Assembly (NCBI GenBank): GCA_002900995.3
Contig: CM035306.1
Span: 1,054,001 to 1,118,000, forward strand
From: Ganoderma boninense
Lineage: Eukaryota > Basidiomycota > Agaricomycetes > Polyporales > Polyporaceae
DNA length: 64,000 bases
Direction: 5' to 3'
Shown: positions 11,812 to 23,503 of the stretch, piece after piece
How the letters are laid out: every line of letters starts with the position of its first letter
Position numbering within the stretch: position 1 is the stretch's first letter
Made by a program: the position numbers and the translations under genes
Notes under the pieces: model-generated
The model's database searches: none
The model's input: only the letters and a program-made list of their open reading frames with translations
Told to the model about the DNA's origin: nothing

Positions 11812-13197
11812 CGAGACAGCTCCCCGTTATCAATAGGCGACCGCTTGAGAGCCACAAGAACGATAATGACGGCAGGATAAATCGCCTAATGGTGAGGTCT
11901 ATGATGAGAACCAAAAAATCACGTTCGAGGACATGGTGAAACACTTACGACAATAGGGACAAGGCACCCGAATGTGAAGTCGGCAGCGATTGTTGTAAAC
12001 ACAAGTCCAGGACCAGCATCATCTTGCACAGATACCACTTCGGCCTGATAGGCGATGACAAAAATCTGAATGATTTTGCTGTTAGCAACCTGATTGCTGA
12101 ACGCAATACGAGAGCAGGACTACCAAGAGGGCACAGTATATGCAACCCGATTCTACAAGTAACGCCAATGCTTTGAGAGCCCTTGACGCAATCCCTTCTC
12201 CGGCAAAATTTCGCTTCAACAGTTGTCGGTGTTTCCTGTTGTTTCAGGCAGGGCATAAGCCAGAGTTAAAATGTGTATCAAGTAGCAAGGACTCACCATG
12301 CTTTATAGGCTATCAGCGAAGTCGCAAGGGCATTCGTGCCAAGGGATAAGACTGCGGATAACTGGGCATACGCATTGCCTGCGATCAAGAGAGACAGCGC
12401 AGCGCCGAAATCAAGGCTTCGGGACTTGTACATCCCAATGATGCTGCATACGTTGGGGAAGTCAGACGATGCAACATGAATGAAATGAATACCAAAGGTC
12501 GGGACTCACTGATGGTTGAACTCAATAGCAGCAGGCCGACATAATTGATGGCTCTATGCTGCCAGACGGCGCAAGCACGCCACCATACAGTGGCATCCCC
12601 GATCATAAACTGTAGCAGCGGGATCATATCAGTGATAAATCGTCGCCCGCCAGGTGCGACTGCACTCACATTCACCACAAGTGCGATCGTTATTATCCAC
12701 GATTGCTGGCGGGATGCTTGGTCGAATGCAACAGCGTCGCCTTGCCCGTCGTAGGATGGAGTGAACAGGCCCTCGTTTGCCCTTAAAGCCAGACGGTTTA
12801 CGTCCGACCACGACCAAATAAGCGCAGCCATATACGTCGCGGTAGACGCGTACAGAGCCGCAGTGCTGAAGAGCAGTATCTTGGCATTCGTCGGTGCAGC
12901 AAACCGCCGGCGGCTGTCGGAAGGTAGTTGTTAGTATGGGATTTGAGGGGAACAATTTGTCTCTGACATGAGGAAGTACGTGGAAGTAAAGGAAAGAATT
13001 GTCAACACTCCTATAAATGTATCAATATGCAGCGATTCAGAGACTCAGTAAACCCTCCCACCGAACAAAAGGCTCGAGAGCGCAATCTGGAGCATCGTGC
13101 TTCCCACATTGAGGGCTGAGTACTGTAGGGTGTTTAATGCAGCCGAATTGAGCTCGATCGTCTCGAAGTCTGATGAGGACCAGTTGTTCAGAGACAT
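11812..13197 (-). CDS. Seven-helix membrane protein, paralogue C
   Basis: The start is the ATG at 13197-13195 (MSLNNWSSSDF); exon 1 ends SSLLFG before a gtggga donor. The following exons carry APTNAKILLFSTAALY, the hallmark GDATVWWRACAVW, the segment GMYKSRSLDFG, the helix NALATSLIAYKAW, VESGCIYCALLV, FTFGCLVPIVV, and the final helix AIYPAVIIVLVALKRSPID. Translation of that last exon reaches TAA at 11812-11814 soon after ELSRVC. This protein therefore lacks the long Ser/Thr-rich tail of A, B and D. The GMYKSR and NAYAQ segments group it with D, separate from A and B. Introns are conserved in position. It appears intact apart from the short tail. Confidence 0.7.
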
Positions 13198-13935
13198 AGC
13201 AAGAAAGATGTGGACTCGATGTACACCAGATTGTGAATGGGTCGAGCAGCCGGCAACTTGAAATGACTGACCTGACTGTTAACGCCATCTTAAAAGCCCC
13301 CCGATGCTGCCGGGCCCGCAGTCTCTTCTGTTGCGCCCAAGGGAGCACGAACAAAGAAGCTGTGAGCAGTGAGGCCTATCTGTCTTCGTGTACTGCCCAC
13401 CTCGCCACCCGTCTTGACGGAGCGACGTTGCTCAGCGCTCCAATGGACGCTCAAATTGTCAACTTCCACCAAGCGAACTGAGGAAAGTTTTTCATGCATG
13501 CTGCCTTTGAGCTTTGAAGTGCGTAGATGAGCATCGTTAAGAGTTTAGAACTCGGCAGAGCAGTCGCAGGCAGAGTCCAGTTACGGACTTCAAGAACATG
13601 GGTGCCTTGCTGGACGTTCAAATCAAACAAGCTGAGCTCATCACACGGTCTGAAGGTCCCTGGCGCTTGCTCCCACGCCATCGGCGGGCGCTTCCTCACA
13701 GCTTGAACGCCAGCATGTTGCAGGATCTTCTGCTTTCCCCACTCTTCTCATCTATATTCGGCGTAAAGGCTACGCAACTTGTTAGACGTCACGTCAAGGG
13801 GCTGGAATCACGCCATATTTGTACCATTGAAGTTTAAGTCAAGTTCCAGGTACGATTTGTGATACCACCGCGGCTGCTCCGGAAGAAGTTGACCCGCGCT
13901 GCCAGCACGCTGACTGTGACTATTCAGACGTATAC
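13198..13935. other. Intergenic, no recognised gene
   Basis: Divergent upstream region between membrane gene C (minus) and the MYND pseudogene at 13936 (plus). No conserved frame is visible. Confidence 0.5.
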
Positions 13936-15024
13936 ATGTTGTCGCCCCTTACCTTGATGAGCCTCCCAGCTATGGAGGGAGAGTCTTGGAAGGCAGATTT
14001 TCTCTTCAACCGCCATGTTTGCTCATGGTGTTGTCTGAGCGCGCCTCCTGGAGAATCGCTCAAACAGTGTCGCGGCTGCGACGCTTCGGTATATTGTAGT
14101 AGGGAATGTCAGATCGCAGCATGGTCAATACATAAGTACGTACATCTTCTGCTGTATTTGGTAGAGGAAATAGGGAGCGGGTCTCAACCCATAGTCATAT
14201 CTTCGCTCTCTGCTGACACTGGCATGTCTCTCTTTAGGCCCTTATGCCTCAGCAGTGGCCTCGGTCTCGCAATCACAGAGAACCAAAACTTCGCAGGCTA
14301 CGCGACAGCAATAAGTCTAGGAGAAGCTGTCAACGAATGGGTTAGGACTCATAGTTATACCTTGTCAGTTGCAGTTCACACCTGGTGCCGCGACACAGGT
14401 GGTGCCGAGCTCAATGCTCGACTCGGCCGAGCAGTCATCTTCAATCTGTTATCCCTGCCACGCTCCGCTTCCGACACAGCCCACGATGATCCTGCGACGG
14501 CCTTCATGGTCCGTTCTGCCAGGCTCTCGCCCCCCCAGCTTGCTCCAAACTTGGGCAGCCCAGAGGATCGGAGCCGCCTAAATCCTAATTCCTGCCGAAG
14601 ACCCATCCGCGGAGACGGGATTCTGTGGGGATCCGGCCACTGGCAATAAGACACCAGTCGGATTCGTCCCAGTCGTTTTCGCCGTGGACGGGACGACAGT
14701 CCTGCTGGCGACATATTGCGCTGTCTATAGCGCCTCTCACCACTCCGAGGACGCGCCGCTCGACGAAGAGACGGCTGCGGTGTTCGATGACCTCCGTAAC
14801 GTTTTCATCAACTTCATCCACAACGGAATCGTGCTGAGAGCTCCCACGGATGGAGTCCGGGTCGATCCTGTGGGATAGTTCGTGGCCGGAAGAAGTGGAG
14901 CTGGCGGCGAGACCCGGTTGCTTGGCAGCTCGTGGACGTGATGATGACTCTCAATCCTCATGGTATTCCACGCAAGACAACCATACCTACAAGGAGCCTT
15001 TGGACCCGCTTCCAGCAATGGTGA
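13936..15024 (+). pseudogene. MYND zinc-finger pseudogene 3 (two frame breaks)
   Basis: Exon 1 encodes an intact-looking finger (CSWC, CRGC, YCSREC, then IHK), followed by a GTACGT donor near 14136 and an acceptor near 14239; the last cysteine comes from exon 2 (HK|PLC). The carboxy domain then runs in frame to about 14585. Its continuation (IPAEDPSAETGFCGDPAT, then GFVPVVFAVDG) lies in another frame. A stop at 14876 interrupts again, and the terminal piece (KKWSWRRDPVAW to LWTRFQQW) resumes in a third frame and ends at 15022-15024. At least two indels plus a stop mean it cannot make the full protein as read. Assembly error is possible but less likely with several lesions. Confidence 0.75.
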
Positions 15025-15715
15025 GCGCGGCATCCCTGTTACGAGTCACGAGGTACGTTCCGATACTGCGTGTTTGATTTTGCACTGACTTGGCTAGTGC
15101 AGGAGTTTGCGTCTTCTGTACAATACCAATGGAATGGCGCCGAGACTAAGGTCCCAGTAGACTTCCTCCGACCTGCTTGAGTGTCTATCTTATGTCAGTA
15201 GTTGACGCGTTGTGTTCCGGCCCAGAGTCCTACCATATCTTGACCGCTTCCATGTCTATCCTGTATATACCTTGTAGTGTAGGGACTCTAGGGACTCGCG
15301 TGCTTCCCGTCAGGCTAGGTTCCAAAGTTCTTGCAGTTCTATGCTTTACGTCTGTGTTCGAGTCTGTATTCAATTGTGATGCCATACGTGACTATCTGTC
15401 GACCGGAATGGCACACCTTGGAGCTAGTTATAGCTCTCAACATGGACATGCAAAGCAGGAATGGAGCGATGCACGATGCGACGTTCCGGCAGATTTCATT
15501 GGGGCAACTGGCCCGCGACGAAGACGTTGTGTCGCCAATAATTTATAAACCTTCGCTGGGATGTTTTCCTATGGGATCACCCGACGCCCATAGTTCAAGA
15601 GCAGGACGGTGCGAACACTACAGTTCCACGACGCGTCACTGCAAGTGCGTAGAGCCAATAAATATCAATATCAGACCCCCGAGTAGCAACATGGCCAATC
15701 GTGGGCTCTGGGGGC
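15025..15715. other. Intergenic, no recognised gene
   Basis: About 690 bp between the MYND pseudogene and the end of membrane gene D. Only short overlapping frames are present, none with a domain. Confidence 0.5.
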
Positions 15716-17616
15716 TCAGACGAAATCCCCGCAGGCTTTGGTCTCTCCCTCGCATGTCGATGCCCTCTGCGAGTGCATGCCTCGGTGACCATCCGCTGTG
15801 GACCCTTCAGAGCCTGCCACACTCTCCGCGTCCGCATCAGCGCTGCGATGAAATGCCGACTGGCGAAACTCGATGGTCGTGGTGATGCCTCTCTCCGAAC
15901 TGCGAGTGCGAGCTTGACGGACTCCTGTATCGATCGGGGACCGTTTCAGTGCGACGAGGACGATGATGATGGTCGGGTATATTGCCTAGCCAGGTTTCGA
16001 GCATGAGCATTGATACGCCGCACAGACGCAGCCGGTGACTTACCACGAGAGGCACGAGGCACCCGTACGTGAAGTACGCGCCGACCTTCATCAGCAAAAG
16101 CCCGATTCTATTGCTGTATTACCATCTTACTGCAATTACTGCCCAACTTAGGTCCCCCACAGTGCTCCCTTTCCTAGGCCTACTAGGCCCAAATCTTGGG
16201 CATAGGCTGGCGATGGTCTGAAGATCATCTCCACTAATTTTTGTCCCCAGACATGGCCTCGCAGCAAAGCTGCAGAATGGCCGCGGCGAGAGTCTTACCT
16301 TGTGGCTGTGCCCATATTACTAGTCCGGTCTTATCAGGTCTTATCTGCTATTACAGGTCTTACAGCGCCTAGTAATAGCAAATAAGACCCGATAATAGAT
16401 TCGGGCTTTTGCTGATGTTGTTGAAGAGTGATCCGGCGAAAGGTAGAGAAGGCGCTGTGTTTGCCTGATAGACAATAACGAACATCTGAGGTTTCGTTGT
16501 CAGCAGACTACCAGACTCCCATGCGAATAACAGTTACCAGAAGAAGACAATAAATACAACCTGACTCTATGAGCAGAGCGAGCGCCTTGAGGACCTGCGA
16601 CGTGGTCCTCGCACCGGCAAGGTGCTGCTTCAACAATTGCCGGTGTTTCCTGTCTCGTTGACGGGAAAATGAGAGTTCAATAATTAGATGTGCATGGAGC
16701 ATGAGGAAGACGCACCACGCCTTGAAGGAGATCAAAGATGTTGCAAGGACGTTTGTAACCAGCGATAGAACAATGGCTGCCTGAGCGTACGCATTTTCGG
16801 CAATCAAAAACATGAGTTCGGTCGACTCAATGTTTCGTGACTTGTACATCCCGACGATGCCGCAAACGTTAGGGGAGTCAGATGGCGCGAAGTAAGGCAC
16901 TCAGAGACAGATGCATGGGACATACCTGACGTAAACGTCAAAAGCAGCACGCCAATGCAATTGACGACCTTGCGCTGCCAGATGACGCAGGCACGCCACC
17001 ACACGACCGCATCACCGATCAAAATCTGTAGAATTGAAGAAATAAGTACCACATTAACATCCAAGAAGATCCGCCACACCCACATTCATGGCCAGTGTGA
17101 TCGTTATCATCCATGATTGACGATGAACGTCGTGAACGTATACAACCATCTCCTGCCCGGAGTTGTAGGTCGGGGAGAAGAGCCCATCCGCGGCTCCCGA
17201 GATTAACCGGCTTCCGCTGGACAATGCCCATATAGCTGCTGCCATATATATCGTGGTAGACAGGTAGAGGAGCACAGTACTGAAGAGGATGACCCTCCCG
17301 TTCATCTGTGCAATCGATCCCCGGCGGCTGTCTCGAGGCGTTAGTACAAATCATGTCGAAGCAACAAGCAGGGCCTGACATGAGGAAATAGATAGAAGTA
17401 AGACAGAGCATTGTCAATACTCCTGGATTCTTTGTAAGAGCGTTGAATCGTGCATATATATCACCAGGGCGAGTCCTTACCAAATAAGAGGCTCGAAAGT
17501 GAGAGCTCGGCCACCAAATCTCCCGCGCTGAGAGCAGAGTCCTTGATAATGTCTAATGCGAGCGTGTTGAGCCCAATTGTGCGAAATGCGGGAGCAGTAT
17601 AGTTATCCAACGACAT
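15716..17616 (-). pseudogene. Seven-helix membrane gene, paralogue D, broken by MITE
   Basis: The start is the ATG at 17616-17614 (MSLDNYTAPAF). Exons carry NGRVILFSTVLLY, the hallmark GDAVVWWRACVIW, GMYKSRNIES, NVLATSLISFKAW, ESGCIYCLLLV and the exon MFVIVYQANTAPSL. Within that last exon the family sequence stops after LFN and resumes after 331 bp as VGAYFTYGCLVPLVV. The intervening DNA is the 329-bp element described separately. Ignoring the element plus one TT copy, the two sides align residue for residue with A. The final exon (AIYPTIIIVLVALKRSPID) and a Ser-rich tail with TTIEFRQS end at a TGA at 15716-15718. Without removal of the insert the protein would be truncated before its last helix. 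Confidence 0.75.
16089..16417. mobile_element. 329-bp MITE-like insertion in membrane gene D
   Basis: The ends are inverted repeats: CATCAGCAAAAGCCCGATTC on the left and, read from the right end inward, CATCAGCAAAAGCCCGAATC. A dinucleotide TT flanks both sides (16087-16088 and 16418-16419), consistent with a 2-bp target duplication. The interior is AT-richer, contains repeated TCTTATC/GATAAGAC and CTATTAC tracts, and has no coding potential. It sits inside an exon, and removing it with one TT restores the family reading frame. The edges lack GT-AG in either direction, so it is not a normal intron. Confidence 0.8.
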
Positions 17617-20239
17617 CGTGGCTGAGAGACAGAGTGGGTGAGAGGGATTCGAATCGTAGTGGCCGCGGGAAAAGAAGGTCACCCGGTGATGGCCGTCAAC
17701 TGTCCCCGCCAATAATGCACCTCCGCCGCTTTTGGGAGGCGAAGATTCCAAATCACTGCAATCTATCAGCGGCAGTACTACGTACGCACACAGTCTTTAC
17801 TTACCGCTCACACTACCTGCCAGAGAACTCGCGATCGCACTCACGGTCATGGCGGGTTTGAGATGACTCGCCGGTCCAAGTGTTGATGTCAGATGCCCAG
17901 GAACTGCCAGCCCGTCACAAAGTTTCATAGAATGGTAGAGAAATAGCGCACATAGCAATGAGTGGCAGAACTTTGCTTCCCGGCGAGAGCTTGAGATTCG
18001 TCACGGGAAGATCCTGATCATAAGTAGGAGGACGAGAGTGAGGGGTTTCTGGGCCTGAGTCCGAGTTTGCCGCGTCTGCGCACTGCCACATCAGCGGAAC
18101 ACCCGGCCCGCGAGCGCTCATTGGTGGATTGTGGTGTCAACGTGAACGACTCGGAATGCGCGAACAGTCAACCAGTCAATGTTCAACGTTCAACGTTCAA
18201 CCGCGACCTTGGCTCGGAGTTTCGCTGAGAGAAAACCCCAGTTGAAGTTAAGGTTAGTATCAGCATTTATTCTCTGAGAACTTTCACTCTGTATATCACA
18301 GGATCGGCGCCAGGCACATCAGGAAAAAAGAATTCCTACAGAGCCGTCACCGAGAACTATGTAAGCTCTGTAGTCTACGTAGTTCTCGCACCGAGCTCTG
18401 GAGCTCGCTGTAGCGCCCTGTGCTCCTCGTAGAGTCAGTCAAAAATCAGGCATTGAGTACACGCATAATTTGACCACCCATGTTGATGGACCTTACCAGA
18501 CATGACATTGGACCATCTGTGAGATCGAAAAGTCAAGTACTAGGAGTTTCGTTGAGAATGTTGAACGAGGCGTCAGGCATCAGGGCGTCAAGTCCCTGTG
18601 AGCCTGCCCTGAAGCGGGCGCTACCCGTTGCCAGCGAGACGATGCTGCGCTCGCTCGAGTTTTTCGTGCCCACCAACTCCCACTAAGTCCACGCAGCCCT
18701 GGTGCGACTCGCTCGACTTACTCGTTCTCTCTGTCTAGCCTGTTCTGTGTGCCATCCTTGATCTGCTCCGACCACGGCCTGCTCTCCTCCATCTACTTGC
18801 AGGCCAACGGCTCAGGCTCCCTCTCCAAGAGTCACCGCTACGAATCTCCGTCACCTTCCCTTCCCCACTCTACGATTGGGGGTTGTCTCCTGGAGTATAG
18901 GGTGCTCGAAGGCCGATTCTCAGGTGCGTAGTCGCTCAGGTAAGTACTTACATTCTGTGTCCTGTCTACCTCTTCTCCATCCCCATCTCCATCTTCTCGC
19001 ATTCCGTCTACCGGCTCCAGGGCATTGAGTGCTGGTCTTGAGATATTCCTTTGAAAAACGCGTGCACGCCCGAAACCTGCAATGCGACCTTTAGGGAACG
19101 CCTCCGGGTCGGAGGTGGACGAGAGTGGCCGTCCACCCTCTGTCGTTGGTAGACGTCGCTGTGCGTCACCGCCGGCGGCATCAGGACCTGCATGAAAATT
19201 TTCTTCAGCTGTTGCGATGTCAGTGGACCTGTTGCGCAGGTACGCGAGCTTCTATCAGTGGAGTACAGGTGAGTTTGAGTGGTATGAGTGGCACAGGTAA
19301 GTGCTTATACGGTCTCCAGCAATGTGCGTGATGTATAGCACAAGTGAGCTTGCTTCCTACGTTCCGTTGTTGACTCGTAGTGTACGAGTAGTTGTAGTAT
19401 GTCGTTGCATGGGCTTGTTTTCCTAGAATAGTGGTCTATATTGCACGTTGTATCCTAGCTTACGGAATATATTATATTCATATGCAGTTCCTAGTGATGC
19501 GAATGCGTGCGCGGGTGACTTACGAGCATCTACAGGCCTCTACAGGGCCCTTACAGAGAACTACGTAGGCCTTGCGCGGTGGTACGGCGCTCTACAGAAT
19601 CGAGACTTGTCTACGCGGCCTACAAAACTCTGTAGGCTACAGAGGCTTATGTAGGCAAGCTTTTTTTTCCTGATGCAGCGCGAGAGATCAGTCCTTGGGC
19701 CTCGGACTCAGACTTCTCGTGGACGAACTGAGGGCACATCTGAGACTGCGAAAGTGGTTCGAGGGTGGAAAGGTAGAGATGGCAGCGAAGGGACCTTGTT
19801 TGGCAGTTAGACATTCCGTCCAGGAGAGAAACGTCGCACCCGAGTCACGGTCATCCAGGTGCGTTCTCGAAGGCTAGCCATTTCGTTCGCACTCCAGCAG
19901 TTTATAGTCATATCCACGCCAATGGATATTCTCGCGCGTCTATCCCACGAGGTCTGTCGTCCACAGGTATTGCGAACGCAGAGCTTTCGCCGCATAGGTG
20001 CGCTGCGACCTCAATCTGTCCCGGAGGCTCTCGAGCTTTCAGGTCAGTGCACCTTGCACAAGCATATACATTGCCCTGTATCCTTGTCCAAGTAAGGAAG
20101 ATAGCGCATACATAAGTAGGGAGGTCAGATCTAAGATAACCCTCGAGCAAGATAATGTACCCCATCATGCCGCAAGCTGAGTCTTCCAACTTGAAAGCTT
20201 ACGTCTCATTTTTCATGGACGTCTCAAGCGAGTCTCTGC
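17617..20239. other. Gene-poor stretch with MITE-like pieces
   Basis: No conserved protein is seen. Two short AT/GC-alternating tracts rich in CTACAG and CTCTGTAG lie at about 18317-18440 and 19520-19675. One starts CATCAGGAAAAAAG on the plus strand; the other ends in the reverse complement of CATCAGGAAAAAAAAG. Those ends resemble the terminus of the element in membrane gene D. A tandem GTTCAAC run is at about 18178-18200. Frames around 19695-20095 have no known domain. Confidence 0.45.
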
Positions 20240-20700
20240 TTACAGGATCATCGACTGACATCTTCTGCAGACCACTGGCAAATCTTCCTGACACCTCCGA
20301 ATCTGCCACAGCCGAAAAGAGTCCTGCGACAGCGTTCAGCGTCCGCATGTTTCGATACTACTGAACCCTGGAAGTGGAGACATGCGGCCGGCCGTCGAGG
20401 CTGCGGCACGATTGGCGGACCGGCTGGTGGGCCACGCACTTGATCGGATCCACGTTTGGATGCTTTGTCGCGGAAGGCACGAGCTTCTTGTGCACGCAGT
20501 TTATGTCTACCGCGCCTCGCCCGACGATGCTCAGCGAGGATGCTGCGGTGTGCTGAATCCAGTCATCACGACGGCATCGTGATCCGACCCCTTCCACATC
20601 CGGCTGCTACTCCTGATGGCCATACCAATAGCGTGGAGGAGGATGCTTGGCGATTGGCGGACCTGGTGACCATACACTTGGTCGGAGACTCTTTTCCGTA
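20240..20700 (+). pseudogene. MYND-family carboxy-domain fragment (left arm)
   Basis: Translations in broken frames match the carboxy domain of the local MYND family: EKSPATAFSVRMF corresponds to the NPATAFIL block, CFVAEGTSFL to the PILWIVNGASF block, and HDGIVIRPLPHP to the NYGIVLHPP block. Several stops and frame changes intervene and no zinc finger is present. It lies just upstream of the F-box gene at 21182, in the same orientation. The mirrored fragment at about 43037-43580 has the same relation to the other F-box copy, so both were probably duplicated together. Confidence 0.6.
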
Positions 20701-20726
20701 GGAAACGGTTAGTGCACTAGTTTAGG

Positions 20727-23194
20727 TGGTTGATGTGCGTGGCCAGTTCTGTCATATGTTATATATCCATGCATGTCCTTGCGCCGCCTTTGGACCAAGG
20801 TTCCTAGCCATTGCGGTAATCTTTTTCCTGTCCAGATTGTCCGCGACTGAATCAAGGGGCTCGTACGAACTGGACAATTGAAAGAAATTAGGGGTACAGT
20901 GTACCCGTCCACGCGGTCGGATGGCCAAACGGGGAGTTGGCAGGCCGAATCGGCGGGGCGACCGGTGGCGGCTGGATGCATCTTGAACTCAATCACTGTT
21001 GAGTCGAGTAAACTCAATTTTCCGCTCTACCTCTGGCCCTCGTATTCCCGTGCAAACCATCATCTTATCGTCTACTCTTCTATCTCGCCCCAATCTCTTT
21101 TCGACTTGTGAGTTTCGCATTCACCGTTGGAGAGCCACAACCGGCTAACCCTCGGATCTGTAGGTCGTTCGGAACACTGTTATGGACCCCTTGCGCAACA
21201 TTCCTCGCCTCTCAGACCTTTCAAGTCATCTTCAAAGCCTTCCAATCACCGATCGCGGGATCTTTTCCACCCTCGCCACCACCTCGGACATCCAGGCATG
21301 GACCGCAGCCAAGGCCGATGAATACCGCAAGTTTGCACTTGCCCTTCTCGCTATCCATAATCTGGCCGTACCCATCCACCGCCTTCCCACAGAGGTGCTC
21401 GAGCGGGTCTTTGCAGACTGCTGGCAAGATTGGGACAGCTTTCGCCTCCCCCATGTCTGCCGTCTCTGGCGCTCGATCCTCCTCGACAGACCTGAATTCT
21501 GGGCGGACGCTGTGGCCAACTCTCAGCTCGAGGATAAGAGGAAGATTGTGCGCAGCGAGATACCCCTCATCGATTCCCTCCTCTCCCGCTCCACGCGGCA
21601 CTCTCATACAATCGAGCCAACGTTCTTCCTCTTCCCCCCTGCGATCGCCCAATCGGTGACCCCTTACTCCAGCAGCATTGCCTCGTTGTGTGTCGCCGTT
21701 AGCAGGCTCGACGTCCGTGACGGGCTGTGGCCCGTTCTCCTCTCTGGCATGCCGAACCTAGAGACTTTGACGATCCAGCCAGCCGTAACGGAGGAAGAAT
21801 GGAACCTGTTCCGAGGGTCGGGATACGTCGATCTCATGCGGAGCGATCTTTCCCCCGCATGGGGTAAGCTCCCCACGCTGTCCAGCGACGCTCTGCCCAG
21901 GCTCTCTCGCCTTACTTGTCCGCATAGCATGGTCGGGCGGTTTTCTGATGTTCCGCTCAGACACTTGCAGGCGAATGTCATAATCATGAAGCCCTCACGG
22001 CTCTCTATTCAATGCAACTTAGCAACAATCGTTCTCGGGAGACCCCAAGGACTGCATTTGGAGCCACACTGTGGTCGTCTGGAGACTCTCGAAATTATGC
22101 CGACCAGCATCGACAAGGAGGATCCGTATGCTACGCCCTTAGAGCCTTTGGAGCTCTTATCCCTACGTCACCTGCGCATCGATGGGGGCAAAGACCTCGT
22201 CTCGCGTATTCTTTCGTGGCTACTACTGCCACAGGCCACTTTCGTCCACATTGCGGGGCACACCTCGATTTATATTGAGGATGCCATGAAGCTCCACCCA
22301 ATACTCGATACCGTTGGTCGTGCGTGTCTAACGCAGTTGAAACGGTCCCCATACAGTCACATGGGCCAGTACAACGTAGAGGACTATCGCATGCAGTGTT
22401 TTGCAGGCGGTATAGAACGTCTCCGCATGGACTGCTTGTATGCCAATTCAACGACCATCACCTCAATCTTCGGAGAGAACGCGCCAATCACACATCTCGA
22501 ACTGTCTGTGATGGACCCTAGCGTGCTTATGAATAGCATCAGCCTCCGAGCCTTCCCCCACCTAGTGCACCTCGATGTCAGTGGGTCGGATCTTCGCTGC
22601 ACGGGGGTCTTGTTGCAGCCGACATTGCATCCCCGGCAAAAACATGGCTACGTATGGGGGCTTGACGACCCCCACGGCCCTTACCTGCCCAGCTGCAATC
22701 TTGCCGAGCTCGTCATCTCTTGTCCGCCTCCAAGTTCCAGAGAAATAATGCGCTTGGACACGGGCCCGGACTCGGACTTCGCCGCCTCGGCCGGCAAGTT
22801 CTTCACTCAAGGTTGCGGTGTCTTCCAACAGGCCCTTACGGGCAGAGCGGCCGCCGGAACCCGCCTCACCCACCTGACGATCTCCCTCCGCCCAGCAACG
22901 CTCGCCGCCGACTCAGATGGCACCTGCACCTCGGCGGCGGATGCCATGCAGCAGGACCAAGTACGCCCCAAGGAGGAGACGGGCGGGGGCGGTGAGCGCG
23001 GCGGCAACGAACCAGGCAGTGGGTCGAACGAGAAGGTGGGGGACACGGAGTCTGCATTGAATTCCCGCGCTTTTTGGCCGAGCCACGGAGCGAGACGGGC
23101 GGCTTTGCAGAGTCTGCGAGAGTTGGTGGACGGGCCTGTCGTCTTGAAACTCCTCGACGACGCCGGCGACGAAGTCAGCGTAGAGGAAGCCTGA
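20727..23194 (+). repeat. Left arm of inverted F-box duplication
   Basis: This segment is repeated in inverse orientation at 40380-42868. Similarity starts near the shared GGTTGATGTGCGT at about 20727, continues through the promoter and leader, and covers the whole 670-codon reading frame. It stops at the stop codon, beyond which the two copies diverge at once. Weaker similarity continues outward into the MYND fragments. Confidence 0.85.
21182..23194 (+). CDS. F-box protein, copy 1
   Basis: Uninterrupted 670-aa reading frame beginning MDPLRNIPRLSDL. The F-box is at about residues 63-105 (IHRLPTEVLERVFADCWQDW, then LPHVCRLWRSILLDRPEFW), with the usual LP-E-L-IF and C-W-I pattern expected to bind Skp1. 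Residues from about 130 to 530 contain degenerate leucine-rich repeat-like segments (for example LSRLTCPHS and LVHLDVSGS) likely to recognise substrate. The carboxy end has a Gly/Glu-rich linker (ETGGGGERGG) and a conserved WPSH block. A leader intron is plausible: a GTGAGT donor near 21109 and an acceptor TGTAG near 21163. Agaricomycetes carry many such F-box proteins as candidate SCF ubiquitin-ligase adaptors. Substrate unknown. Confidence 0.9.
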   Translation: MDPLRNIPRLSDLSSHLQSLPITDRGIFSTLATTSDIQAWTAAKADEYRKFALALLAIHNLAVPIHRLPTEVLERVFADCWQDWDSFRLPHVCRLWRSILLDRPEFWADAVANSQLEDKRKIVRSEIPLIDSLLSRSTRHSHTIEPTFFLFPPAIAQSVTPYSSSIASLCVAVSRLDVRDGLWPVLLSGMPNLETLTIQPAVTEEEWNLFRGSGYVDLMRSDLSPAWGKLPTLSSDALPRLSRLTCPHSMVGRFSDVPLRHLQANVIIMKPSRLSIQCNLATIVLGRPQGLHLEPHCGRLETLEIMPTSIDKEDPYATPLEPLELLSLRHLRIDGGKDLVSRILSWLLLPQATFVHIAGHTSIYIEDAMKLHPILDTVGRACLTQLKRSPYSHMGQYNVEDYRMQCFAGGIERLRMDCLYANSTTITSIFGENAPITHLELSVMDPSVLMNSISLRAFPHLVHLDVSGSDLRCTGVLLQPTLHPRQKHGYVWGLDDPHGPYLPSCNLAELVISCPPPSSREIMRLDTGPDSDFAASAGKFFTQGCGVFQQALTGRAAAGTRLTHLTISLRPATLAADSDGTCTSAADAMQQDQVRPKEETGGGGERGGNEPGSGSNEKVGDTESALNSRAFWPSHGARRAALQSLRELVDGPVVLKLLDDAGDEVSVEEA

Positions 23195-23503
23195 AGCTCA
23201 GAGTCTCGTGCATGTCATGGTCACGGACGAGGTTGAGTTGGGGGGATGTCGCTTCACGTACCACCTGCTCTCTGTTGACGTGGTCGTTACAGGAGCTCGT
23301 CGCGTCTACCTGCCCTTCTTGTTGCACGATGTCTTCGTTTATCATCGCCAAGCTTGAAGTATCCCACTGTCTGTCCGATGCCGAGGAAATGGTCCCTATT
23401 GCCATATCACTGTCTCGACTTGCAGCATGCATCTAGAATTACATACACATAGACAATACATCCTCCTCAAGGTTCACATGTGGAAACAAGCATCCCGAGC
23501 CAC

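Noticed and set aside
16089..16417. The insert in membrane gene D as a retained intron
   Set aside because: No GT-AG at the edges in either orientation, and perfect inverted ends with a TT duplication fit a transposable element.
17630..17670. tRNA-like GGATTCGAATC
   Set aside because: No matching acceptor stem or other arms around it.
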